Below, in pieces: positions 9,108 to 17,430 of a DNA stretch of 64,000 bases. Every line of letters starts with the position of its first letter. The stretch's first letter is position 1. The notes under the pieces were generated by a model. It was given only the letters and a program-made list of their open reading frames with translations. It did no database searches and was not told the DNA's origin. The DNA is from CAIWAH01 sp043755815 (GTDB taxonomy: Bacteria > Verrucomicrobiota > Verrucomicrobiia > Limisphaerales > UBA9464), in contig JAYUSF010000220.1 in the NCBI GenBank assembly GCA_043755815.1, forward strand, positions 1 to 64,000. Direction: 5' to 3'. A program made the translations under genes and the position numbers.

Positions 9108-10391
9108 TTAGGCGAACTTGGGAAAGTAGCGCGACTGTCGGGAGGCCGGCGTCGGCGCGAAGCCCAAGTTGGGCAACACTTCCTCGCGCGGCAGAATGAT
9201 CGGGGTTCCGTCGGTGGCCTCGGGATACTCGAACACCTTGCCCTCGTAATTGCGGATCACCACGCGGTCGTGATTGCGGCTGAGGACATACTCTGGATTC
9301 ACCGGCACCTTGCCGCCGCCGCCGGGGGCGTCGATGACGTATTGGGGCACCGCGTAACCCGTCGTGTGCCCGCGCAGACCCCGGATGATTTCCAAGCCCT
9401 TCTTCACACTGGCACGCAGGTGGGCTGAGCCCTGGATCAGGTCGCACTGGTAGAGGTAGTAGGGACGCACGCGGCACAGCAGCAGCTTCTGCGTCAACGC
9501 CTTCATCACCTCGACATCGTCGTTCACGTGCTTGAGCAGCACCGACTGGTTGCCGAGTGGAATGCCCGCGTCCGCCAACCGACCGAGGGCTCTCCGGACC
9601 TCGGTGGTCAGCTCGCGCGGGTGGTTTACATGCACGCTCATGAAGAGCGGGTGATAGCGCTTCAGCATCGCGCAGAGTTCGGGCGTGATGCGCTGCGGCA
9701 GGAAGATGGGAATCCGCGTGCCGATGCGGAGGAATTCGAGGTGCTTGATCGCCCGCAGGCGCGCCAATAGGCGTTCTAGCTTGTCGTCGCTCAGCAACAG
9801 GGCATCGCCTCCGCTCAACAGCACGTCGCGGATTTCCGGATGTTGCTCGATATAGGCGATCTGCCGGTCAAACTCCGGATGGAAATCGTAGCCGCTGGCG
9901 TTGCTGACGAGCCGTGAGCGCGTGCAGTAACGGCAATAGGCCGCGCACCGATCGGTTACGAGAAACAGCACCCGGTCGGGATACCGGTGGACCAGTCCCG
10001 GCACCGGCGAATGGGAATCTTCGCCCACCGGATCGTCCGTTTCCCACGGGGCCGTGTTACCCTCCTCAATGCGGGGAATGACCTGCCGGCGGATCGGGCA
10101 GTCTGGATCGTTGGGATCGATCAGGTTGAAGAAGTGCGGCGTGATGGCGACGGCGAGCTTCGAGCGCGCGAGGATGGCTCCGGCCCGTTCTTCCTTCGTC
10201 AGCGTGGGCAGGAAGCGCTCAAGCTGTTCCAGCGAGGTGACGCGGTGCTTCAACTGCCAGCGCCAGTCGTCCCATTCGTGGTCGGCCACCTCGGCCCAAG
10301 GCCCTCGGCCCGCCGGATGGAATTCCTTCAACGTGAGAAGGGTGAGTGACGGAGCCGACGAGGTTCCCGTCGCAGGAGGCTCTAGGTCCAT
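9108..10391 (-). CDS. KamA-family radical SAM aminomutase (lysine 2,3-aminomutase-like)
   Basis: 427 residues. The radical-SAM cluster motif C-x3-C-x2-C is at C149, C153 and C156 (CAAYCRYC), and the PLP-lysine motif PGGGGK lies in the C-terminal third, exactly as in KamA. KamA converts L-lysine to L-beta-lysine, used in lysine fermentation or for acetyl-beta-lysine osmolyte. The length matches KamA (about 415) and is longer than EpmB (about 340), which modifies elongation factor P. There is no neighbouring ablB acetyltransferase or kamD/E, so the substrate cannot be fixed from context. It converges with the dikinase-like gene with a 26-bp gap. Confidence 0.88.
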   Translation of the reverse strand: MDLEPPATGTSSAPSLTLLTLKEFHPAGRGPWAEVADHEWDDWRWQLKHRVTSLEQLERFLPTLTKEERAGAILARSKLAVAITPHFFNLIDPNDPDCPIRRQVIPRIEEGNTAPWETDDPVGEDSHSPVPGLVHRYPDRVLFLVTDRCAAYCRYCTRSRLVSNASGYDFHPEFDRQIAYIEQHPEIRDVLLSGGDALLLSDDKLERLLARLRAIKHLEFLRIGTRIPIFLPQRITPELCAMLKRYHPLFMSVHVNHPRELTTEVRRALGRLADAGIPLGNQSVLLKHVNDDVEVMKALTQKLLLCRVRPYYLYQCDLIQGSAHLRASVKKGLEIIRGLRGHTTGYAVPQYVIDAPGGGGKVPVNPEYVLSRNHDRVVIRNYEGKVFEYPEATDGTPIILPREEVLPNLGFAPTPASRQSRYFPKFA

Positions 10392-10460
10392 TTGAACAGT
10401 GGCGGCGAACCTAGGAGGGAAGGGGGGGGCGTCAAGCGGGCGGCTGGGGCCTCTTCCGAT

Positions 10461-11159
10461 TCAATCCCGCGTAATCGCGAGCAGCCGGCGTTCGAGTTCA
10501 GCCCGCAGTTCCTCGCGGCCGGCGTCATCCAGGCGGCGCGGCACCGACAACGGCTCACCGAAGGTTACTTCGCAGCGTGCGAATGGAAGCGGCACCTGAG
10601 AGCCGTCCCAGCTTCGCATAACCCTTTTGGCGCTCAGGTAGTAGCTGACGGGCACCAGCGGCAGGCCGGCGTATTGGGCCAGGGCGATGACCCCGGCCTG
10701 GACCTGATAGCGCGGCCCTCTTGGGCCATCCGGCGTGATGGCGAGATCGGCGCCGCCGCGTGCGGCGTCGATGAGCTCGGCCATTGCCTGCGGTCCGCGC
10801 CGGCTGCTGGAGCCGCGAACGGTTTGGGCGCCGAAGAGTTCCATCACGTGGGCGGCAATTGCGCCGTCCTTGCTGGCGCTGGCCATGGCGGTGAGCCGGC
10901 GGATTGGACCGAGGGGCCGGACGTAGCGCCGGAACAGCACCGGCGCGAGCACGCCGCGGTTGTGCCACAGGGCAAAGATCGCCCGCTGGGTCTGGCCGGA
11001 TGTGATCAACCCGGAGTGGTCCTCCAAGCGCCAACGGAACGTGGCGGCAAAGGCGTTGACCAGCAGCCAGACGGTCCGCGCAGCAACCCGGCCGCCGGTG
11101 GTAATCCGGTTGGCCTCGACGGCGGCCAGCGGATCTTTGGGAACCGGTGTGGACATCAC
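10461..11159 (-). CDS. DUF374 lysophospholipid acyltransferase-like protein
   Basis: 232 residues. It carries the DUF374 signature: ALWHNRGVLAP, the SASKDG block, VRGSSSRRG and ITPDGPRGPR. The family belongs to the glycerolipid acyltransferase superfamily and is thought to acylate a lipid, perhaps a lipid A or phospholipid precursor, at the inner membrane; no activity is established for most members. The start is either a GTG at 11159, overlapping the ruvA stop (GTGA), or the ATG immediately after it; both imply translational coupling to ruvA. Confidence 0.85.
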   Translation of the reverse strand: MMSTPVPKDPLAAVEANRITTGGRVAARTVWLLVNAFAATFRWRLEDHSGLITSGQTQRAIFALWHNRGVLAPVLFRRYVRPLGPIRRLTAMASASKDGAIAAHVMELFGAQTVRGSSSRRGPQAMAELIDAARGGADLAITPDGPRGPRYQVQAGVIALAQYAGLPLVPVSYYLSAKRVMRSWDGSQVPLPFARCEVTFGEPLSVPRRLDDAGREELRAELERRLLAITRD

Positions 11160-11776
11160 GCGCCGCGTTTGAGACAGGCCCGGACGAGCTGTTCGACCGT
11201 CGCCGAATCGCCCAGAACCGACAGGGCGGCGCGCGCTGCGGTGTAGGCGTCGTTCTGTTTGAAGCCGAGCGCGACGAGCGCCGAGGTGGCGTCGCCCATT
11301 TTCTTGTCGGTGAGCGAGAGCGTGGCCGTGCCGGCGCCCGAACTCACCGGGCCGCCGGGCTGGAAGCTGATCGCACCCAGTTTATCGCGCAGCTCCACCA
11401 CGATGCGTTCGGCCGTCTTCTTGCCCACCCCAGAAATGCCCGAGAGCGATTTCACGTCTCCGGCGGCGACGGCAGCTGCAACGCCCGCGGCACTCATGCC
11501 GCTGAGCACGTTCAGGGCGAGCTTGGGGCCGACGCCGGAGACCGTGTTGATGAGCAGCCGAAAGAGGTCGCGTTCGGCGGCCGACACAAATCCGTAGAGC
11601 GTGTGGGCATCTTCACGGATCGAGAGGTGGGTGAGCAGCTGCACTTCGCTGCCGACGGCGGGCAGGCGATCGAACGAGGACAGCGGCACAAGCACTTCAT
11701 AGCCCACGCCGTGGACCTCGACCGTGACATGGGCCGGAAGGGCTTCGACGAGCTTGCCGTGGAGAAAGGTGATCAT
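11156..11776 (-). CDS. ruvA: Holliday junction DNA helicase subunit RuvA
   Basis: 206 residues, close to the 203 of E. coli. RuvA binds four-way junctions and loads the RuvB motor during recombinational repair. The OB-fold domain (MITFLHGKL, VHGVGYEVLVP) is followed by two helix-hairpin-helix motifs (INTVSGVGPKLAL and LSGISGVGKKTAERI) and the flexible-linked third domain that contacts RuvB (ALVALGFKQNDA). The 3' end overlaps the start of the DUF374 gene. RuvB and RuvC are not in the window. Confidence 0.96.
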   Translation of the reverse strand: MITFLHGKLVEALPAHVTVEVHGVGYEVLVPLSSFDRLPAVGSEVQLLTHLSIREDAHTLYGFVSAAERDLFRLLINTVSGVGPKLALNVLSGMSAAGVAAAVAAGDVKSLSGISGVGKKTAERIVVELRDKLGAISFQPGGPVSSGAGTATLSLTDKKMGDATSALVALGFKQNDAYTAARAALSVLGDSATVEQLVRACLKRGA

Positions 11777-11837
11777 CGCGACCTGCGGAGTGAACCAAGC
11801 GGGCCGGTTTCCGCAAAGGAATCAGCGCGCCCAGTCC

Positions 11838-12146
11838 CTATCGCTTCCCGGACCATGCCTGATTGCTCAGGGTCTCGGCAAGGCGGCCCAAAACCAGCCA
11901 TGCGACGCAGATGGCGAAGCCCAAGGCGGCGTATCGGCGACGACTTTTCAGTGACATCAACGCCGTGATGAACAACAGGGCAATCACGGGTCGGCTGCCG
12001 TGGAAAAGGTAGGAGTATCGAAACTTGCTGCCCCAGGTGGATGAACTGAAGAGCAGCGCCCAGTAGCTGCCGACCAATACGAGTGAAAAGAGCGCGATGG
12101 TCCACCGCCACGTTTTGAAGAAGTCGGGCTTGCGGGGGCCGTTCAT
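11838..12146 (-). CDS. Small membrane protein of unknown function
   Basis: 102 residues with about three predicted membrane segments (near 14-34, 50-66 and 72-90) and basic flanks (MNGPRKPDFFK at the front, LKSRRRY between segments two and three). No family recognised. It begins 21 bp after the moaC stop and is followed 61 bp later by ruvA, so it probably shares their transcript. Confidence 0.6.
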   Translation of the reverse strand: MNGPRKPDFFKTWRWTIALFSLVLVGSYWALLFSSSTWGSKFRYSYLFHGSRPVIALLFITALMSLKSRRRYAALGFAICVAWLVLGRLAETLSNQAWSGKR

Positions 12147-12167
12147 GGCAACTCCGCCCGGTAGCTT

Positions 12168-12638
12168 CTAGGCTGGCGCTGCCACCTGTTTGGTTTTCGA
12201 CACCAGCCTGACCTCGTCGATAACCATCGTTTTGTCCACCGCCTTGCACATGTCGTAGATCGTCAATGCGGCAAGGCTGACGGCAGTGAGAGCTTCCATC
12301 TCCACGCCCGTCGGCGCCGTGATTCGGGCGGCGGCGGTGATTACCACGCGGTCTCGGGTGGCTGGGATTTCGAAGTTCACCTCGCAGTGGGTGATCGGCA
12401 GCGGGTGGCAGAGCGGGATCAGTTCCCCTGTCTTCTTCGCGGCCAAGATGCCGGCGAGGCGCGCCGTTGCGAGCACATTGCCTTTGGCAATCTGGTTTGC
12501 TTCGACGAGGTCGAGTGTCGCCGGGGCGAGCCGGATCTCGCCGCGCGCCACCGCTTCGCGGAACAGGGGTGGCTTGTGCGAAACATCCACCATGGACGCC
12601 TCGCCGGTCGCGGAAAGGTGGGAGAGTTGCGGTGTCAC
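12168..12638 (-). CDS. moaC: Cyclic pyranopterin monophosphate synthase MoaC
   Basis: 156 residues from a GTG at 12638. MoaC acts after the radical SAM enzyme MoaA and rearranges 3',8-cyclo-GTP to cyclic pyranopterin monophosphate, the first stable molybdenum-cofactor intermediate. Family motifs are complete: SMVDVSHKP, the IPLCHPLPITHCEV block with the catalytic Cys-His pair, GVEMEALTAVS, and YDMCKAVDK with the catalytic Asp and Lys. No other moa gene is adjacent. It is the first gene of a leftward cluster with the small membrane protein, ruvA and the acyltransferase. Confidence 0.95.
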   Translation of the reverse strand: MTPQLSHLSATGEASMVDVSHKPPLFREAVARGEIRLAPATLDLVEANQIAKGNVLATARLAGILAAKKTGELIPLCHPLPITHCEVNFEIPATRDRVVITAAARITAPTGVEMEALTAVSLAALTIYDMCKAVDKTMVIDEVRLVSKTKQVAAPA

Positions 12639-12687
12639 AGGGCCAGCGAATCAAATCCCGCTCGCGTGAGCCAGCTTCGTCGCTACC

Positions 12688-13341
12688 GTGGTCGCAATGC
12701 GGGACATGCGATCAACGGCCGCCGAGTTGGCAGTCGAGGCGGACGAAATGCTGGGCGACGTGCGGGCCCTGGCCGAACAGGCCGGTGCTGCGCGCGGGAC
12801 GTTGATGCTGGTCGCGCCCGCATTGCCCGACGTCGCGAGCGTGTCGGCGTTACGTGACTTTGTCGCCGCCTACGCCCGCGAGACCTTGGTGGAGCGGGAG
12901 TGGCCTGTGGTCCTGCGCGCGTGGCAGTTTGCCCGCGAGGGCAAGGCGCGCGAACTGATCGCCCTTGACCGGGAGTGGTCCGTTTGGCAGCGGGATGCGG
13001 CGTTTGCCGAAGCCAGTTTCCGGGTCGGCCAACGCCAGTTGAACAAGCTGCGTCCGCTGCGGCACGAGCGGGTCGTCCTACGTTACGCCGCGGCCGTCGA
13101 AACCGGCGAGGCGCGCGGTTGGCATCCGTTGGTCTACGGGGTGACGCTGGCCGTGTTCAACCTGCCGCTGCGCCAGGGCTTGGTGAACTACGCCGCGCAG
13201 ACGCTCGGCGGACTCGTGGATTCCGCGGAACGCCGCCACCGGTTGCCGGCGGGTCAATGTCAGGCGTTGCTCGACGAGGCGAACGGACAGTTGCCGCATG
13301 TCCTGCCGCCGTTGCCGGGCATTTCCTTCGTCGTGAGCTAA
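12688..13341 (+). CDS. UreF-like (urease accessory) family protein
   Basis: 217 residues from a GTG at 12688; in-frame ATGs at 12697 and 12706 are alternatives. The pattern APALP near residue 43, an all-helical body with REWPVVLRAWQFAREGK, a F-R-x-G-Q block where UreF has its x-x-M-G segment, then HPLVYGVTLAVFNLPL and an R-x-x-x-LPAGQCQALL end resembles UreF, which helps load nickel into urease with UreG/UreD. The canonical N-terminal glycine/serine motif of UreF is not evident and no urease gene is in view. Treat it as a distant UreF-like protein. It diverges from moaC and precedes a symporter. Confidence 0.45.
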   Translation: MVAMRDMRSTAAELAVEADEMLGDVRALAEQAGAARGTLMLVAPALPDVASVSALRDFVAAYARETLVEREWPVVLRAWQFAREGKARELIALDREWSVWQRDAAFAEASFRVGQRQLNKLRPLRHERVVLRYAAAVETGEARGWHPLVYGVTLAVFNLPLRQGLVNYAAQTLGGLVDSAERRHRLPAGQCQALLDEANGQLPHVLPPLPGISFVVS

Positions 13342-13391
13342 AGCCTCACTCGGCGGTCGCCTCGCGGGTTGCTTTGGCCAATCCTGCGGCC

Positions 13392-14858
13392 GTGAGTCCG
13401 GTTCTAATCCTCGGCTGTGTGGCGGCGTATTTCGCGGTGTTGCTCGCGATTGCGTGGGTGACCGGGCGACGGGCGAACGAGGCGGGCTATTTCCTCGGCA
13501 ACCGCAACTCACCTTGGTGGTTGATCGCCTTTGGCGTCGTCGGCGACACGCTGAGCGGGGTCACCTTCATCTCGGTGCCGGGCGAAGTGGGAGCGAAGCA
13601 CTTCTCGTATCTTCAGGTCGTGCTGGGCTACGTGCTGGGCTATGTGGTGATCGCCGAGGTGCTGCTGCCGCTCTATTACCGGCTGAACCTGACCAGCATC
13701 TACACCTACCTCGGACAACGTTTCGGCCCCGCCACCCAGCGGACGGGCGCCTTCTTTTTCGTGCTGTCGCGCACGCTCGGCGCATCGGCGCGGCTGTTCT
13801 TGGCGGTGAACGTGTTTCAGACGTTTGTCTTTGATCGGCTCGGGGTGCCGTTCTGGCTGACCACGGCGGCCATCCTCCTCCTGATGCTCGTCTACACCTA
13901 CCGCGGTGGCATCCAGACGCTGGTCTGGACCGACCTGTTTCAATCGGCCTTCCTCCTGTTCGGCGTGATGTTGTCGATCGTAGCGATCGCGCAGGGGCTT
14001 GGGCTGGGACTTTTTGACCTGGTGGCGCGCATTCACGCGAGCCCGACCTCGGAGACGTTCTTTTGGGATTGGCGCGCACCAAACTACTTCTGGAAACAGT
14101 TCCTGAGCGGCGCGTTCATCGCCATTGTCATGACGGGACTCGACCAGAACTCGATGCAAAAGAACCTCACCTGCCGTTCGCTCCGCGAGGCGAAGAAAAA
14201 CATCTACGCCTTCATCCCCGTGCTGGTGCTGGTGAACCTGCTTTTCCTGTCGCTGGGCACGTTGCTGTTCGAATACGCCCAAGCGAAGGGCGTTTCCATT
14301 CCCGTGAAGACGGATCTGCTCTTCCCGACCCTCGCGCTGGGGCCCTTGGGCGCGTTTGCCGCGGTCGTGTTCGTGCTGGGCCTGACGGCGGCGACTTTCA
14401 ACAGTGCGGACTCGGTCCTGACCACGCTAACCACTTCGTTCTGCATCGACTTCCTCCGACTGAACGAGCGCACCGACCTCGACGAGGCGGCCCGGGCACG
14501 GCGCCGCCACTGGGTGCACATTGGTTTCGCCGCCGTGTTGCTGACCGTGATCATGATCTTTCGCGCCTTCAATGACGCCTCGGTCATCTCCACCGTGCTC
14601 AAGGTTGCCGGCTACACCTACGGCCCGCTGCTCGGGTTGTTCGTGCTCGGCATGTCGACGCGACTGTCGGTGCGTGACCGCTGGGTGCCCGCCCTGTGTT
14701 TCATTGCCCCTCCGTTGTGCTGGCTGTTGGACCGGAATTCCGCGGCCTGGTTTCACGGCTACAAGTTCGGCTTCGAGCTGCTCATGCTGAACGGGTTGAT
14801 CACCGCCGCGGGAATCATGCTTTTCGCGCGAAGATCGAATCCCGAGAAAGCTCGGTAG
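13392..14858 (+). CDS. Sodium:solute symporter (SSS family)
   Basis: 488 residues from a GTG at 13392; the open frame extends further upstream but that part overlaps the UreF-like gene. About 13 hydrophobic segments with SSS landmarks: GYFLGNRNSPWWLIA at the first helix, the VGDTLSGVTFISVPGE loop, VYTYRGGIQTLVWTD, and GLTAATFNSADSVL near the second sodium-site helix. These carriers couple uptake of sugars, amino acids, sialic acid or other solutes to the sodium gradient; the substrate cannot be told from sequence. No Shine-Dalgarno is obvious at the chosen start. Confidence 0.85.
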   Translation: MSPVLILGCVAAYFAVLLAIAWVTGRRANEAGYFLGNRNSPWWLIAFGVVGDTLSGVTFISVPGEVGAKHFSYLQVVLGYVLGYVVIAEVLLPLYYRLNLTSIYTYLGQRFGPATQRTGAFFFVLSRTLGASARLFLAVNVFQTFVFDRLGVPFWLTTAAILLLMLVYTYRGGIQTLVWTDLFQSAFLLFGVMLSIVAIAQGLGLGLFDLVARIHASPTSETFFWDWRAPNYFWKQFLSGAFIAIVMTGLDQNSMQKNLTCRSLREAKKNIYAFIPVLVLVNLLFLSLGTLLFEYAQAKGVSIPVKTDLLFPTLALGPLGAFAAVVFVLGLTAATFNSADSVLTTLTTSFCIDFLRLNERTDLDEAARARRRHWVHIGFAAVLLTVIMIFRAFNDASVISTVLKVAGYTYGPLLGLFVLGMSTRLSVRDRWVPALCFIAPPLCWLLDRNSAAWFHGYKFGFELLMLNGLITAAGIMLFARRSNPEKAR

Positions 14859-14883
14859 GCCGCCGCCATCCGCGCGAAGCCAG

Positions 14884-14919
14884 AAAAAAGGCAGGGCGAC
14901 CGGTTCGCGATCGCCCTGC
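14884..14919 (-). terminator. Rho-independent terminator, leftward (second of two)
   Basis: A perfect 9-bp stem (gcagggcga/tcgccctgc; 14891-14899 with 14911-14919) is followed, reading leftward, by six T at 14889-14884. Its polarity matches the minus-strand hscB transcript rather than the symporter. Confidence 0.75.
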
Positions 14920-14965
14920 TGAACGGACCCCACTTGGATGGTTGGCAGGTTAGGAAACGCTGGCA

Positions 14966-15008
14966 GAAAGAGAAAACCCGGCGGCCAGTGGGAAATCCAG
15001 CCGCCGGG
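14966..15008 (-). terminator. Rho-independent terminator, leftward (first of two)
   Basis: A perfect 9-bp stem (cccggcggc/gccgccggg; 14977-14985 with 15000-15008) is followed leftward by TTTTCTCTTT. It begins 8 bp after the small ORF that ends at 15016 and stands about 47 bp before a second terminator of the same polarity. Confidence 0.75.
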
Positions 15009-15015
15009 CCAGTTG

Positions 15016-15291
15016 TCATGAAGCGGCGCGCCTTGCCTGTTCGCCCGGCGCGGTCGAGGTGGAAGGTTGGACTTGTGTCCCGGCGCTGAGGGCCTGGACG
15101 GCGGGTATCACTTCGAGTCGTTGGGCGGCTTTCAGTGTTTTTTCCACGAACGAGACGAACGCATCATCGGTGCCAACCGCAGATAAGCCGAGATTGCTGG
15201 TGAATCCCGCCAACGGACTGAACACAACGCGGCACCGTGTCGCCTTTTGCCCACACAAGGTGCCAAAAGTTGCCGCATGGAGTGGGAGCAA
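15016..15291 (-). CDS. Possible small protein between hscB-like gene and the terminators
   Basis: Up to 91 residues from a TTG; a GTG at 15225 (69 residues) is equally possible. No family recognised. The middle part (DDAFVSFVEKTLKAAQRLEVIPAV) could form a helix and the tail is Ser/Thr/Pro-rich. In its favour are its position 10 bp after the hscB-like stop and a strong leftward terminator 8 bp after its own stop. Against it are weak start codons and no Shine-Dalgarno. The stretch may instead be a 3' untranslated region. Confidence 0.3.
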   Translation of the reverse strand: MLPLHAATFGTLCGQKATRCRVVFSPLAGFTSNLGLSAVGTDDAFVSFVEKTLKAAQRLEVIPAVQALSAGTQVQPSTSTAPGEQARRAAS

Positions 15292-15301
15292 CGACCTCGG
15301 A

Positions 15302-15922
15302 TCACATCGCCAACTGGACGATTCGCTCCTGCACCTGCTCGGTCCAGCGGGCCACGTAGCTCATCGCCCGGTAGATCTGCTCCAATCGGTCCAGCGGCAA
15401 AGCGCCCAGACGTTCAGGCGAACCTATGGCCGGCGCGGCCTCCCAAGCGGCATTGAGCTGCCTGAGCTCGATGATGAACTCGTCGCGCTTGGCGTTCACC
15501 CGGCCCTGAAGCGCCTGCAAACGGTCCAGCCAGTCCAATCCTTCCTGCATCAGGCACAGCTTGAGCATGGGCGACTCCGCGGCGGACTTGCGCTTCAGGA
15601 ACTCGTCGGCGTCGCGGCAGCTCTGACCGACTTCGACGAACAGATCCATCGTCCCCGGGGGGATGCGCTGCACGTCCCTGGGTTTGCCGCCGGCCTCGAG
15701 TTCCAGCAGGTGGAGCAGCCGGTCGCGCGGTTCGCGAAGCGTGTTGTAGGCGGCGTTCAGCTCCGCGTAACGGGTGTTTGCGGCGGCCTTCTCGGCTTCC
15801 GAAGCCGAATGAACCCGATCGGGATGCACCGCGGTCGAAAGCGGCAGGAAACGGCCCTTAAGCGCTTCGGCGTCCAGCCAAGGCCGGCGGGGTTCGGAAA
15901 GCAGGGCGAAGGCGTCGGTCAT
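15302..15922 (-). CDS. HscB-like Fe-S cluster co-chaperone (J-domain)
   Basis: 206 residues. An N-terminal J-domain with the HPD tripeptide (AVHPDRVH, about 33-38) is followed by a helical domain with EPRDRLLHLLELE and a three-helix end, the HscB layout (E. coli HscB is 171 residues). HscB delivers the IscU scaffold to the HscA/DnaK-type chaperone for Fe-S cluster release. The nearby iscA-like gene, same strand and 360 bp upstream, supports that role. No hscA, iscS or iscU is in view, and the C-terminal half is divergent. Confidence 0.75.
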   Translation of the reverse strand: MTDAFALLSEPRRPWLDAEALKGRFLPLSTAVHPDRVHSASEAEKAAANTRYAELNAAYNTLREPRDRLLHLLELEAGGKPRDVQRIPPGTMDLFVEVGQSCRDADEFLKRKSAAESPMLKLCLMQEGLDWLDRLQALQGRVNAKRDEFIIELRQLNAAWEAAPAIGSPERLGALPLDRLEQIYRAMSYVARWTEQVQERIVQLAM

Positions 15923-15999
15923 GGGGGCTGAATTCGGGGCTAATTACCACAAGGTGGATTTACCAACGCGGTCACGAACGCTGCGGTAACTCCCCAATG

Positions 16000-16260
16000 T
16001 CAAATGGTCGACAGGCTGATGATGAACCAAAAGCTGAACGGACTTTTCTTTCGAGAAACAACCTGTCCTCCACGGCCCCGAAAATAGCCTCGACCTACGG
16101 CTTGGACCCAAACTGAGACGACCATCCAGTCTAAAAAGGAAAAGAGCAGTGAAGCCCAAAGGCTACCGCAGCGATAACCCCAAAGCAGCGCCACCGATAC
16201 GGTTGGCAGGAGCAAGCTCCACAGCCACTTGGCGTTGGGGTTCGCCGCAACCAATTTCAT
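16000..16260 (-). CDS. Small hydrophobic membrane protein, hypothetical
   Basis: 86 residues from the ATG at 16260 (a GTG three codons upstream is the alternative). Two or three adjacent hydrophobic stretches (WLWSLLLPTVSVALLW and LWASLLFSFLDWMVVSVWV) suggest membrane hairpins. It lies 19 bp after the iscA-like stop and 77 bp before the hscB-like start on the same strand. No family recognised; an alternative frame at 15944-16159 looks like a shadow. Confidence 0.4.
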   Translation of the reverse strand: MKLVAANPNAKWLWSLLLPTVSVALLWGYRCGSLWASLLFSFLDWMVVSVWVQAVGRGYFRGRGGQVVSRKKSPFSFWFIISLSTI

Positions 16261-16279
16261 GCTCGCCACGAAAGGTGGT

Positions 16280-16681
16280 TCACGCGCTGAAACTCTCGCC
16301 GCACGAGCAGCTCGTCGCGGCGTTCGGGTTCTTCACCTTGAAGCCGCCTTCGGTCAGGGCGTCGGAATAGTCCAGTTCGCTGCCGGTCACATAGAGGGCG
16401 CTCTTGGGGTCCACGACCACCCGCACCCCGCAGCTCTCGACGAGGATGTCGCGGTTCTGCGGCTGGTCCTGCAGGTCCATCTTGTATTGCAGGCCCGAGC
16501 AGCCGCCACCCACGACCGCCACCCGGAGCACGCCGCTGGGCCGCCCCTGCTTGGTCAGCAGCGACGACACCTTGTGCCCGGCGGAGCCCGTGAGCTTGAT
16601 CAGCCGCTCGTCGCCCACACGAAAACTAGGCTGGGCCGCAGCGGCGGCGGTGGCAGAAGCTCCAATCTTTCCGGCAATCAT
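16280..16681 (-). CDS. Fe-S cluster assembly A-type protein (IscA/ErpA/HesB family)
   Basis: 133 residues from the ATG at 16681; the frame is open upstream but that part overlaps the next gene. It has the three conserved Cys of A-type carriers: one in GGGCSGLQY and two in the terminal SCSCGESF. A-type proteins bind iron or a Fe-S cluster and pass it to target apoproteins. The N-terminal ~22 residues are an Ala-rich extension beyond the usual 105-115. IscA, SufA and ErpA cannot be told apart here. It lies in a leftward block with the hscB-like gene. Confidence 0.9.
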   Translation of the reverse strand: MIAGKIGASATAAAAAQPSFRVGDERLIKLTGSAGHKVSSLLTKQGRPSGVLRVAVVGGGCSGLQYKMDLQDQPQNRDILVESCGVRVVVDPKSALYVTGSELDYSDALTEGGFKVKNPNAATSCSCGESFSA

Positions 16682-16767
16682 GACGTGGCCACGGTAGGGT
16701 TCGCCCGCCGGAGCGTCAACGAACGCAGCCTGTGTTCTGAGGTGTCCAGAAAACCGGCGCCCTTCGT

Positions 16768-17385
16768 TCAGCAATTCGCGTATTTCCAGTTCCGTGGTTT
16801 ACCTTCGGCCAGCCATTCGAGCGTGGTCGCGAGCCGTTGGGCCCGGGTTTCCGGCCGCTTCGCCTCGGTGACCCATTCCACGTATTCCTTGCGATGGCTG
16901 TAGCTGAAACCGTCGAAGGCCTTCGCCGCGGCCTTGTTCTTCTTCAGCGCGGCCTGCAAGTCATCCGGGACGGTCAGTGCCTTATTGGTCTTCCCAGTTG
17001 CGGCGGGCCGTGGGCGGCCGGGCGTATCAATGAGGTTCAGCTCGACCGCGTGCCTGAGGTAACGGATCAGCGTCCGGTCGTCGGGCAGGTCGTCCAAGCA
17101 GGTGATCTTGCCCATCAGTCCCATGGCCTCGTCGCTCGCGTGACCGTCGGCGGCGAGCAGTGTTTCCATGTCCTGATGCCAGAAGCCGAAGGTGCAGTGG
17201 GCTTTGAAGGCGGCCATGCTGCACAGGATTTTCCCGTTGGAGACGAAATTTGGGAAACTCCACTTCTTCGTCTCCTCGACGGTCGGACAGGCCCGGTGAA
17301 CAAGTTCCCGGAGATGACGGAGGATCGGTCGGGCAAAGGGAGCCGCGGCGGCGATGTAGGCGTCCACCCAAGGATCGGTTTTCAT
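16768..17385 (-). CDS. YdeI-type protein (DUF1801 + OmdA-like C-terminus)
   Basis: 205 residues. The N-terminal half matches the DUF1801 fold (VEETKKWSFPNFVSNGKILCSMAAFKAH), and the C-terminus has the OmdA-type ending YVEWVTEAKRPETRAQRL. The family includes B. subtilis YdeI, reported to affect resistance to antimicrobial peptides; the biochemical role is unknown. It lies 45 bp downstream of the dnaJ-like gene and 86 bp upstream of the iscA-like gene, same strand. Confidence 0.85.
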   Translation of the reverse strand: MKTDPWVDAYIAAAAPFARPILRHLRELVHRACPTVEETKKWSFPNFVSNGKILCSMAAFKAHCTFGFWHQDMETLLAADGHASDEAMGLMGKITCLDDLPDDRTLIRYLRHAVELNLIDTPGRPRPAATGKTNKALTVPDDLQAALKKNKAAAKAFDGFSYSHRKEYVEWVTEAKRPETRAQRLATTLEWLAEGKPRNWKYANC

Positions 17386-17430
17386 GGCGGTGGTGGAATT
17401 GAACCACCCACGGCCGATGACGCGAGGGGA

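Noticed and set aside
12975..13391. N-terminal extension of the symporter frame
   Set aside because: It overlaps the UreF-like gene and has Arg/Ala-rich non-membrane sequence; family length fits a start at 13392.
15944..16159. 71-codon minus-strand frame overlapping the small membrane ORF
   Set aside because: Arg/Ser-rich with no start signal; the frame at 16000-16260 has coherent hydrophobic segments.
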